Positions 1-5,442 of a stretch of 5,670 nt of DNA are shown in pieces. A program made the translations under genes and the position numbers. Location: assembly GCA_029857855.1 (NCBI GenBank), contig JAOUGG010000223.1:1-5670 (forward strand), written 5' to 3'. Numbering within the stretch: position 1 is the stretch's first letter; every line of letters begins with the position of its first letter. Below the pieces are notes generated by a model. That model was not told the DNA's origin. It saw only the letters and a list, made by a program, of their open reading frames with translations, and ran no database searches. The DNA comes from Acidimicrobiia bacterium. Its GTDB lineage: Bacteria > Actinomycetota > Acidimicrobiia > Acidimicrobiales > SZUA-35.

Positions 1-390
1 CGCGATCCGGCGACGTTGCCCGAGCGCGGAGAACCGAGCGACCAGCCGTTCCAGGACAGCGGCGGCGGGTCCTCCCAGCTCGGCGGTGAGTTGAACCGTG
101 CAGCCGCTGGGTGTCGCAACGACCAAGTTGTCGTAGTCCAGTCGCCAGGGTCCGACGGTGGAGTGCCAGCGATAGCCGCCAGTGGGACGGACCTCGTCGA
201 CGACCATGGTGGTTGCGGTCGGGGTAAAGAAGGCCCGGGATTCGCCCACCCATCCGGACTCGACCCGATTCCGGTCAGACGAGACGGAGGCCACGTGGGG
301 GGACCACAGGCTCCAGGCGTCGACGTCGACCAGCAGCTCGTGCACGGTGGCCGCCGTTGCCATGCTTGTGGATTCTTCTGTGCGTATCAC
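1..390 (-). CDS. SRPBCC (polyketide cyclase/START-like) protein, 3' end cut off by the window edge
   Basis: The first 130 codons are visible and the frame stays open to position 1, so the C-terminus is missing. SRPBCC proteins fold as a helix-grip that encloses a hydrophobic ligand pocket. They include cyclases, lipid binders and stress proteins, and no specific ligand can be read here. The N-terminal part carries the family signature: a stretch reading ATVHELLVDVDAWSLWSPHV (first helix and the W-x-x-W-x-P turn), followed by alternating strands such as GGYRWHSTVGPWRLDYDNLV. I chose the GTG at 390-388 because it overlaps the stop of the upstream small ORF (GTGA) and supplies the first beta-strand expected in the fold (VIRTEESTS). 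The ATG at 363-361, with a weak purine-rich AGAAGA ten bases upstream, is the alternative and would remove that strand. Family assignment is firm; substrate and role are unknown. Confidence 0.85.
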   Translation of the reverse strand, partial: MIRTEESTSMATAATVHELLVDVDAWSLWSPHVASVSSDRNRVESGWVGESRAFFTPTATTMVVDEVRPTGGYRWHSTVGPWRLDYDNLVVATPSGCTVQLTAELGGPAAAVLERLVARFSALGQRRRIA

Positions 391-674
391 GAGGCAAGCT
401 CAACCGAAGCGAACCCGGACGCCTGGAGACCCTGCCCGTCGGCCCCGGCGTGGCGGTCGATGGTGTCGAGCGCCTCAAGCCACCACGAGTTGGGGACGAT
501 CGAGCGGCCGGGGATGGAAGCGAGGGTATGGTCGATCAGCTCCAGATCCCGATCGGCCGATGCCAGCGAACGGAGATCGAGCAGCGAGTCGACTACTCGG
601 CTGGTGGAGACGAACTCGCCGTCGACGAGGGATCTGGCCTCGGCGGTACCGGTGTGAATTCGGATCAGGTGCAG
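387..674 (-). CDS. Small uncharacterised protein (about 95 aa), non-canonical CTG start or frameshifted start
   Basis: I do not recognise this protein. The frame is open from just after a TGA at 677-675 to a TGA at 389-387 and contains no early ATG, GTG or TTG, so ordinary gene callers would miss it. About 81% of its codons end in G or C, and the product is balanced and globular-looking, with helical stretches such as VVDSLLDLRSLASADRDLEL and the segment PGRSIVPNSWWLEALDTI. The competing frames are arginine-rich and look like shadows. Its stop overlaps the GTG start of the following SRPBCC gene, which supports a coupled gene pair. A GGAG motif at 688-685 lies 10 bases before CTG (674-672) but 6 bases before an ATG at 678-676 in the neighbouring frame. 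Translation may therefore start at CTG. Otherwise the true gene starts at that ATG and has a +1 frameshift (mutation, sequencing error or programmed event) within the first dozen or so codons. Confidence 0.55.
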   Translation of the reverse strand: MHLIRIHTGTAEARSLVDGEFVSTSRVVDSLLDLRSLASADRDLELIDHTLASIPGRSIVPNSWWLEALDTIDRHAGADGQGLQASGFASVELAS

Positions 675-806
675 TCATTGGCGTCTCCGTAGAGGCTGTG
701 TTTGAAACCTTGGGCTTCGTATTTCTCTACGTGTTCGCCATCCGGCAGGATGCAGACGGCTCAGCCGGCTCGATCGGTCGTCGCGGGAGCGGTGGCTGGT
801 TGGCTG

Positions 807-815
807 TGGTAGTGT
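807..815 (+). promoter_or_regulatory. Possible extended -10 promoter element for the DUF2510/OmpA gene
   Basis: TGGTAGTGT fits the extended -10 pattern TGn-TAnnnT, with the hexamer at 810-815. No recognisable -35 hexamer lies 16-18 bases upstream (the sequence there is close to GAGCGG). Transcription from here would begin near 822 and leave a leader of about 60 bases. This is a pattern match only. Confidence 0.25.
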
Positions 816-872
816 AACCGGTTGCGTCCAAGAGGTCGCATGTCGTAGGAGTCTGGCGAACGCCGCAGAGCC

Positions 873-877
873 GGAGG
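873..877 (+). promoter_or_regulatory. Ribosome binding site that decides the start of the DUF2510/OmpA gene
   Basis: GGAGG is a strong Shine-Dalgarno core. It lies 7 bases before the TTG at 885 and 13 bases before the in-frame ATG at 891. The spacing favours TTG as the initiator, which adds only two residues to the protein. Confidence 0.65.
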
Positions 878-884
878 TCCGAAG

Positions 885-2180
885 TTGACCATGAGTAGTA
901 GACGAGTGCCCGAGGGTTGGTATCACGCTCACGGTGATCCACCCGGCACCAGCCGCTTCTGGAGTGGTGAGGAGTGGGTCGGCGACCCCGTTTCGGACGG
1001 CCCGGACGGCCCGGACGGCCCGGACGGCCCGGAATCGACGTCTCGCGGGGGTGCGTCCCCGGCCGCTTCCGACCACGCCGTAGGCGACCGGGAACAGCGG
1101 AGCGCCGGTTCGACGAACGCCGGCGAGCGTCCCGGTTCGACGAGCGATGACCCGTTCCCCGGCTGGGCCGTGGCCTCGGTGCCGGTCCCACCGGCGATCA
1201 AACCCAAGTCCGTTGACGCCACAACGGACCCCGGCATGGTCGCCGCCGAAGCCGTCAAGGCGATGCAACCGGCTGAGGCTTTCCTACCCCGGCCGGCCGC
1301 GGCGAAGCACACGGCACGGGGGGAAACCGGTGGGCGTCGACGCGGGCTGACGATCGGCTTGGCCGTGCTGGCACTGCTCGTGGCGGCTGCCGGACTCGGC
1401 TGGATGATCGCCTGGTTCGCCAACTCGCCGGCTGCGACCGAGGCCGGGACGGCGTCGGTGACCGAAAGCTCCGCCGTTGACAGCTTTGCCGCAACCGATG
1501 CCGGCGGCGAGCCGGCGGAAGCCCCTGAGGGCGTGGACAGTGGTGGCGACGTCGGCCCGGCGAGTCCGACAGCCGACCCGGCCGACTCGGGCGACACCGC
1601 CGACGCGGGCGAGACCAGCGAATTCGTCGTGCCGGCGACGCCCGACAACCCGTCGGGCGCCGCCCAGTACACGGTGATGGCCGACAACAAGGCCTACATG
1701 CGGGGCTGGTACCCGACCACCGAGTTGGCTCAGGGCGCGATGGCCGATGCCGCCGTGATCATGGGTGGGCCCGAGAACGTGGTCGATGAGACACAGATCG
1801 ACCCCCGGGCCGAGATTCAACCCGACACCTACGCCGTCTACTTCGAGGACTACATCCTCTTCGAAAGCGACAGCGCCGAGGTCGCCCCCGACTTCTATGA
1901 GTTTCTCGGCTACCCGCTGTTCTTCATGACGAACAACGCCGATGCCACCGTCACGGTCGTGGCCTACACCGACGCCCAGGGACCATCGGATTACAACCTG
2001 GAGCTGGCCACCCGCCGAGCGGAAGCGGTGCGTGACTTCTGGCTGGCCAACGGCGGCAATGCCGAGCAGATCATCCTCGATCCCCGTGGCGAGGAGGGTG
2101 CCGATGCGGACGCCGACGACGAGCAGGCCCAACTCGATCGCCGCGTCGAACTCGTGGTCAGCGGCTTCCTGCCGGGCTGA
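885..2180 (+). CDS. DUF2510 - transmembrane - BON-like/OmpA peptidoglycan-binding membrane protein
   Basis: The protein has 431 residues and probably anchors the cell membrane to peptidoglycan. Residues 9-33 match the short DUF2510 motif (PEGWYHAHGDPPG, then RFWSGEEW), usual at the cytoplasmic N-terminus of actinobacterial membrane proteins. A GPD repeat follows (38-49), then a Pro/Ala-rich stretch, a basic RRR cluster and one transmembrane helix at about 155-178. The basic flank places the N-terminus inside. Residues 180-255 form an acidic Ala/Glu/Asp-rich, probably disordered linker. Residues 262-312 (YTVMADNKAYMRGWYP onward) resemble the BON-like repeat that precedes OmpA in mycobacterial ArfA-type proteins. 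The OmpA domain spans about 319-428. Asp363 of the TD motif and Arg378 are 15 residues apart, as in the diaminopimelate-binding pair of OmpA (Asp271/Arg286 in Acinetobacter). The domain ends with LDRRVELVV, equivalent to NRRVE. The TTG start was chosen by ribosome-site spacing; ATG 891 is possible. It appears to be a single-gene transcript. Domain calls are strong; the cellular role is inferred. Confidence 0.9.
   Translation: MTMSSRRVPEGWYHAHGDPPGTSRFWSGEEWVGDPVSDGPDGPDGPDGPESTSRGGASPAASDHAVGDREQRSAGSTNAGERPGSTSDDPFPGWAVASVPVPPAIKPKSVDATTDPGMVAAEAVKAMQPAEAFLPRPAAAKHTARGETGGRRRGLTIGLAVLALLVAAAGLGWMIAWFANSPAATEAGTASVTESSAVDSFAATDAGGEPAEAPEGVDSGGDVGPASPTADPADSGDTADAGETSEFVVPATPDNPSGAAQYTVMADNKAYMRGWYPTTELAQGAMADAAVIMGGPENVVDETQIDPRAEIQPDTYAVYFEDYILFESDSAEVAPDFYEFLGYPLFFMTNNADATVTVVAYTDAQGPSDYNLELATRRAEAVRDFWLANGGNAEQIILDPRGEEGADADADDEQAQLDRRVELVVSGFLPG
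995..1033 (+). repeat. 9-bp tandem repeat, four perfect copies plus a partial fifth
   Basis: The unit GGACGGCCC occurs four times without a mismatch at 995-1030 and begins a fifth time (GGA). It lies inside the DUF2510/OmpA gene and encodes a Gly-Pro-Asp repeat just after the DUF2510 domain. Each unit is exactly three codons, so copy-number change by slippage would keep the frame and only alter spacer length. Confidence 0.9.
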
Positions 2181-2185
2181 CCCGG
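2172..2185. terminator. Short hairpin between convergent genes (weak terminator candidate)
   Basis: CCGGG-CTGA-CCCGG forms a perfect 5-bp GC stem with a 4-base loop. It contains the stop codon of the OmpA gene and lies 39 bases past the methyltransferase stop. The two genes converge with only 43 bases between their stop codons, so one element could serve both directions. There is no T-tract on either side and the stem is short. Confidence 0.3.
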
Positions 2186-2223
2186 ACCTTGGGCGATGAG
2201 ATCAACCCGACCGAGAAAAGGGA

Positions 2224-3075
2224 TCATGTCGGTGGAGCGGTCGTTGTCACCCGCCTTGCCGATCTCGATTTCTCGGCGGGCACCTGAGCGCCGACGACGT
2301 GGCCGACGAACGGAATCTCGAACAACCCGTCCGGCTTTGTGTACCGGGCCAGCGCCTCGCCCACCTCGGTCCGGATTCGGGCGTAGGTCTGCTCGTCGAT
2401 CCGGTCGATGAGCGGGGTGCTCTCCACCTCGGTGGCGACCATGGCGTCGGAGGAGTCGAAGGTGGCCGTGCCGGTTCGGGTCCTGCGGTCGATCGGACCG
2501 AGGCCGGCTTGCTCCAGGCCGGCGACCAGCTCGTCGGCGTCGCCACAGTTCCAGTAGCTGCCCAGGAGGGCGCGGGCCTCAGGCCCGGAATGGCGGGCCG
2601 CGATGTCGACGAAGGGGCGGTAGGCCGGCTGGGCGTCGAGCGAGGCGGGGACGGCGAGCGCGATCCACCCGCCCGGGCGGGTCACACGGATCATCTCCGC
2701 CAACGCCCGGTCACGGTCGGGGAAGAACATCATCGCCATCTGACAGGTGACCGCATCGAAGGTGTCGTCGTCGAACGGGAGGTCGGCGACATCACCCTCG
2801 CGCCAGTCGAGATCGGGGGCGACCCGCCGGGCCACGGTGAGCATGGCCTCGTTGAGGTCGACGCCGATGACGGAGCCGTCGTTGCCGATCCTCTCGACGG
2901 CGGTCCGGGCCACGATGCCGGTTCCGCAGGCGACATCGAGCAACGAGGTGCCGGGGCCGACGCGGGCGGCGTCGAGAACGTGGGGTGCCCACTCGCGGAA
3001 CAGGCGGGGGACGAAGGTGGCCTCGTAGGACTCGGCCACGGACAACGGGATCTGGAACGCTTCTGAGGTGCTCAT
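2224..3075 (-). CDS. Class I SAM-dependent methyltransferase
   Basis: The protein has 283 residues and transfers a methyl group from S-adenosylmethionine to an unknown acceptor in the cytoplasm. The Rossmann-fold motifs are in order. Motif I is LLDVACGTG (45-53). The acidic residue after strand 2 is D73 in GVDLNEAML. Motif III is EGDVADLPF (93-101), followed by the DAVTCQMAMMFFPD strand (107-120), and motif V is RVTRPGGWIALAV (130-142). This is the UbiE/Methyltransf_11 pattern common in small-molecule methyltransferases. The ATG at 3075 was chosen because homologous proteins start just before the LSVAESYEATFVPRLF helix. In-frame starts further upstream (ATG 3111, ATG 3180) would add basic, low-quality sequence and would translate through the palindrome at 3098-3114. 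No clear ribosome site precedes ATG 3075. The gene follows the LuxR-type regulator on the same strand after 117 bases and may be its target. The family is certain; the substrate is unknown. Confidence 0.9.
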   Translation of the reverse strand: MSTSEAFQIPLSVAESYEATFVPRLFREWAPHVLDAARVGPGTSLLDVACGTGIVARTAVERIGNDGSVIGVDLNEAMLTVARRVAPDLDWREGDVADLPFDDDTFDAVTCQMAMMFFPDRDRALAEMIRVTRPGGWIALAVPASLDAQPAYRPFVDIAARHSGPEARALLGSYWNCGDADELVAGLEQAGLGPIDRRTRTGTATFDSSDAMVATEVESTPLIDRIDEQTYARIRTEVGEALARYTKPDGLFEIPFVGHVVGAQVPAEKSRSARRVTTTAPPT

Positions 3076-3097
3076 GGTTCGAGTCTGAGCCACCGGC

Positions 3098-3114
3098 GGG
3101 ATGACCGTCATCCC
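3098..3114. promoter_or_regulatory. 17-bp palindrome upstream of the methyltransferase (candidate operator)
   Basis: GGGATGAC-C-GTCATCCC has perfect 8-bp arms around one central base and ends 23 bases upstream of the methyltransferase ATG. The half-site resembles the MalT box core (consensus recalled as GGGGA(T/G)GAGG). MalT has the same LuxR/GerE DNA-binding domain as the regulator encoded next door. The palindrome is directly visible; its function is inferred. Confidence 0.5.
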
Positions 3115-3173
3115 CCGAATCGGCCATTGCCGCCCGGACAGCCCACGGCGCCACCGTGCGGGATGGCCGGATT

Positions 3174-3195
3174 TGACCACGACCGGCCGTGGTCA
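3174..3195 (-). terminator. Stem-loop at the stop codon of the LuxR-type gene
   Basis: TGACCACG and CGTGGTCA form a perfect 8-bp stem around a 6-base loop. On the minus strand the stem begins with the TGA stop codon of the LuxR-type gene. No T-tract follows, as is often the case for GC-rich actinobacterial terminators. It may end or attenuate transcription before the methyltransferase, or protect the mRNA 3' end. Confidence 0.5.
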
Positions 3196-4935
3196 GTCGA
3201 TCAGCCCTCGCCCGTAGGCGACCGCGGTGGCCGCCGCCCGTGACGACGCCCCGAGTTTGGTGCGGATGTTGCTGACGTGGCGGGCGACCGTGTGCGGGCT
3301 GAGGGTCAGCCGCTCGGCGATGTCGCGGTTGGTGCACCCCGCCGCCACCAGTCGCAGCACCTCGATCTCCCGCTCGGTCAATGGTGTCGTCTCGTGCTCG
3401 GGCGGGCGCGCCGCCACGGCGAGGTGGTCGATGGTGCCGGGGCCCTCCGAACGAACACCGGCCGTCGACGAGGGGTCCGTCTCGACTCCGGCCAGAACCT
3501 CTCTCACCCGAGCCACATCCGGTTCGGCGCCCAGGCGTTCGAAGTCAGTTAGGGCCGAGGTCAGTTCGAGCCTGGCGGTCTCGGCGTCGCCCAACCGCTG
3601 GGCGGCCAGGCCGGCGAGCTCCTGCTGGCGAGCGCGCTCGTAGGGCACCTTGAGCTCGCGCAGCCGGTCGGCCGCCTCCCGGCACGACCCGAGGGCCCCC
3701 CGGGCGTCACCCGCAACCAGCAGCACCCGCCCTCGGGAGCCGGCCGCCAACGCCCCGATCAGGCGGCTCCCGGTGGACCGGCTCAGGTCCTCGAGCTCGG
3801 CAACCGCCTCCCGTGACAGATCCAACAGCTCCTCGTCCTGGTCGGCCTCGCCCGCCCCAGCCTGCGCCGGCGAAACAGCGACGGCCGCTTCGACCATGGC
3901 CGCGAGCAACTGGGCCCGGGGTAGCGGCGCCGACGGTCCCGGTGCGAGCGCCGACCGGAGCGCCGACACGGCATCGGCCGTGCGACCCTGGCCCAGGCGC
4001 AACAGGGCCAGTCCGGGCTGAGGGAGAAACCCCAGTTCGTGGGCCCGGGTGAAGGCCTCGACCGCCTCGGACCAGGCGCCGGTCAGCCGGCACAACTCCC
4101 CGACCAGATAGAAGGCGTTGGCCGCGTAGCGGGCATCGTGGCTGGTCAGCTCCCCGCACGCTCGGCGGGCTTCGACCTCGGCCGCCTGCCACTCACCCCG
4201 CAGGCAGGCCAGTTCCACCGAGTAGACCCGGCACAGGCCGGGCCACAGCAGGCCCTCCCGGAGGGTGTCGCACCACTTCATGGCCGCCGAACTCCATTCG
4301 GCCGCTCGGCGTAGGTCGCACCGGCCGTAGCAGGTGGCGATCACGTTGCAGAAAACCCAACCGGTGAACAGCGGTTCGAGCTCCTGATTGATGACGGCCA
4401 CCATGGCCTCGTCGAGCAGCCCGAACCCAACCTGCTCCCGGCCGAGGTCGAGCTGGGCACATCCTTCCGCCACCATCGCCATCGCCGACAGATCGGCGTC
4501 GCCGCGGGCCGTTGCCACGCGGCGGGCGGTCCCGGCCCGGGAGAGGGCGGTGTCGGGATCGCCGCGGTGCAGGGCGATGTCGGCTTCGGCCACACCCAGC
4601 CAGCCGGCCGACAGCGAATCATCGCCTCCGGATTCGACGTGACGTCGGCACCGCTCCAGCCAGCCGTTGGCCACCACCGCTTCCCCCACCAGGTAATGCT
4701 CATAGAACAGCCGCCAGGTGCAGCGGGCCGCAGACTCGTCGTCACCGGCGGCGACGAAGGTCCGGTATGCGGCCCGCCGTGCGTCGTTCGACTCGTCGAT
4801 CCGGTCGGTCCAGAACCGGGCGTCGGCCAGCAGTTCGAGTTCCTCGCCGCTCAGCTCATCGAAACGGGCCTCCAGCTCCCGGCCCGTGTGCTCCCACGTG
4901 GTGTGAGGCTCGGGTCGTCGACGGATTCCCACCAT
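3193..4935 (-). CDS. LuxR-family transcriptional regulator with TPR-like helical body
   Basis: The protein has 580 residues. The C-terminal 62 residues (519-580) are a classic LuxR/GerE helix-turn-helix domain, starting LTEREIEVLRLVAAGCTNRD and containing the recognition-helix region SPHTVARHVSNIRTKLG. The preceding part of about 480 residues is Ala/Leu/Arg-rich and all-helical, with repeated paired helices typical of TPR-like scaffolds (for example DPDTALSRAGTARRVATARG and AAEVEARRACGELTSHDARY). I see no Walker A motif, so this resembles the C-terminal half of MalT/LAL regulators without their ATPase. It has no recognisable response-regulator receiver domain, so its signal is unknown. The ATG at 4935 was chosen because AGGA lies 8 bases upstream; an in-frame ATG at 4998 would add 21 low-complexity, basic residues. 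It is followed on the same strand by the methyltransferase. The DNA-binding role is firm; the TPR call rests on repeat pattern only. Confidence 0.9.
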   Translation of the reverse strand: MVGIRRRPEPHTTWEHTGRELEARFDELSGEELELLADARFWTDRIDESNDARRAAYRTFVAAGDDESAARCTWRLFYEHYLVGEAVVANGWLERCRRHVESGGDDSLSAGWLGVAEADIALHRGDPDTALSRAGTARRVATARGDADLSAMAMVAEGCAQLDLGREQVGFGLLDEAMVAVINQELEPLFTGWVFCNVIATCYGRCDLRRAAEWSSAAMKWCDTLREGLLWPGLCRVYSVELACLRGEWQAAEVEARRACGELTSHDARYAANAFYLVGELCRLTGAWSEAVEAFTRAHELGFLPQPGLALLRLGQGRTADAVSALRSALAPGPSAPLPRAQLLAAMVEAAVAVSPAQAGAGEADQDEELLDLSREAVAELEDLSRSTGSRLIGALAAGSRGRVLLVAGDARGALGSCREAADRLRELKVPYERARQQELAGLAAQRLGDAETARLELTSALTDFERLGAEPDVARVREVLAGVETDPSSTAGVRSEGPGTIDHLAVAARPPEHETTPLTEREIEVLRLVAAGCTNRDIAERLTLSPHTVARHVSNIRTKLGASSRAAATAVAYGRGLID

Positions 4936-4947
4936 GGTCTCAATCCT

Positions 4948-4962
4948 ACGACGCCGCGTCGT
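4948..4962. promoter_or_regulatory. 15-bp palindrome upstream of the LuxR-type gene (candidate operator)
   Basis: ACGACGC-C-GCGTCGT has perfect 7-bp arms around one central base. It lies 12 bases upstream of the chosen ATG, immediately before the AGGA ribosome site. It could bind a dimeric regulator, including the gene's own product, or form an RNA hairpin next to the ribosome site. Its sequence differs from the palindrome before the methyltransferase. Confidence 0.4.
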
Positions 4963-5002
4963 CGGCCCGTAGCCGGTGGTCGGATTGGTCGGGGGCATCG
5001 TC

Positions 5003-5029
5003 GTCGAACGTGCCTCTGCCGGGTTCGAC
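5003..5029 (-). terminator. Weak inverted repeat at the end of the DUF1801 gene
   Basis: GTCGAAC (5003-5009) and GTTCGAC (5023-5029) pair perfectly over 7 bases around a 13-base loop. The repeat begins at the last base of the DUF1801 stop codon. The loop is large and no T-tract follows, so termination here is only a possibility. Confidence 0.25.
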
Positions 5030-5442
5030 TACAACTTCTCGCCCGGTAGCTTGCTCGCCTGCTCGATCCACGACACGAGCTGGTCCTCGTCGACCTCGTC
5101 GTCCTCGTGGATGTCGAGATAGCGGACCTCGGGATGTTTGGAGCTTTGCGGCGGTTCCGGGTCGAGCGAGGTGCCCCGAAAGAACGTCAGCTTCAGGTAT
5201 TTCGTGAAGCAGCGGAACGACACGAACCAGCCATTGCCCTCCATCCCGTACAGCGGCTGATTCCACTTCACCGCCTTGTGCACGTCGGGCACCGTTCGCA
5301 CGATGAGTTCGTCGAGGTACGCCCCGAGTTCGCTCTTCCACTCGGGCATGGCGGCGATGTAGGCCTGAACCGGGCCGTCGCCATCGCCCTTGGGGATCTG
5401 CGGGTTGCCGCCCGACAGTAGCTTCGGCTTGGCGTCGGCCAT
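5029..5442 (-). CDS. DUF1801 domain protein
   Basis: The protein has 137 residues, the usual length for this cytoplasmic family. DUF1801 proteins have a YdhG/frataxin-like fold and no agreed biochemical function. Typical features are the N-terminal KPKLLSGGNPQIPKGDGDGP, the central VRTVPDVHKAVKWNQPLYGM (49-67), the aromatic strand GWFVSFRCFTKYLKLTFFRG (71-90) and an acidic C-terminal helix region (EVRYLDIHEDDEVDEDQL). The ATG at 5442 was chosen because AGGG lies 5 bases upstream and because it overlaps the preceding gene's stop as TGATG, indicating translational coupling. An in-frame ATG at 5511 would extend the frame back through the neighbouring gene and is unlikely. DUF1801 and AHSA1-like genes are often neighbours. 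Family assignment is firm; function is unknown. Confidence 0.88.
   Translation of the reverse strand: MADAKPKLLSGGNPQIPKGDGDGPVQAYIAAMPEWKSELGAYLDELIVRTVPDVHKAVKWNQPLYGMEGNGWFVSFRCFTKYLKLTFFRGTSLDPEPPQSSKHPEVRYLDIHEDDEVDEDQLVSWIEQASKLPGEKL

Larger units (their letters stand above)
675..884. other. Divergent intergenic region
   Basis: About 210 bases separate the minus-strand small ORF from the plus-strand DUF2510/OmpA gene. I see no convincing gene here; open frames crossing it are arginine-rich shadows. It should contain promoters for both directions. A loose inverted repeat (CGTAGAG at 688-694 and CTCTACG at 725-731, 30-base spacing) lies at the minus-strand start and overlaps its GGAG motif. 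It could fold in the leader RNA but is long-looped and weak. Confidence 0.6.

Noticed and set aside
16..657. Plus-strand open frame of 213 codons at the left edge
   Set aside because: The minus strand encodes a recognisable SRPBCC protein and a codon-biased small ORF there; the plus frame is Ser/Arg-rich without family features.
475..678. 67-codon frame starting at ATG 678 with a well-spaced ribosome site
   Set aside because: Beyond its first residues the product is arginine-rich and low quality, while the neighbouring frame has clear coding bias. The ATG may be the true start of that neighbouring frame if a frameshift exists, but the 67-codon product itself is unlikely.
995..1033. Tandem repeat considered as a CRISPR-like array or iteron
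   Set aside because: Units are 9 bp without spacers and are in frame inside a gene; they encode a Gly-Pro-Asp linker.
929..1690. Minus-strand open frame of 253 codons rich in Ser/Pro/Ala
   Set aside because: It mirrors the low-complexity linker and repeat of the DUF2510/OmpA gene and has no plausible fold or independent signal.
1284..2132. Long minus-strand open frame (282 codons) opposite the OmpA domain
   Set aside because: It is antisense to a confidently identified gene and rich in Gly/Val/Arg with no domain pattern; such frames arise routinely opposite GC-rich coding sequence.
2299..3066. Plus-strand open frame of 255 codons opposite the methyltransferase
   Set aside because: The minus strand has all methyltransferase motifs in order; this frame is its shadow.
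5004..5028. TCGAAC...GTTCGA, resembling an actinobacterial LexA (SOS) box
   Set aside because: The half-sites are separated by 13 bases instead of the 4 expected, and the site lies at the 3' end of a gene, so LexA binding is unlikely.
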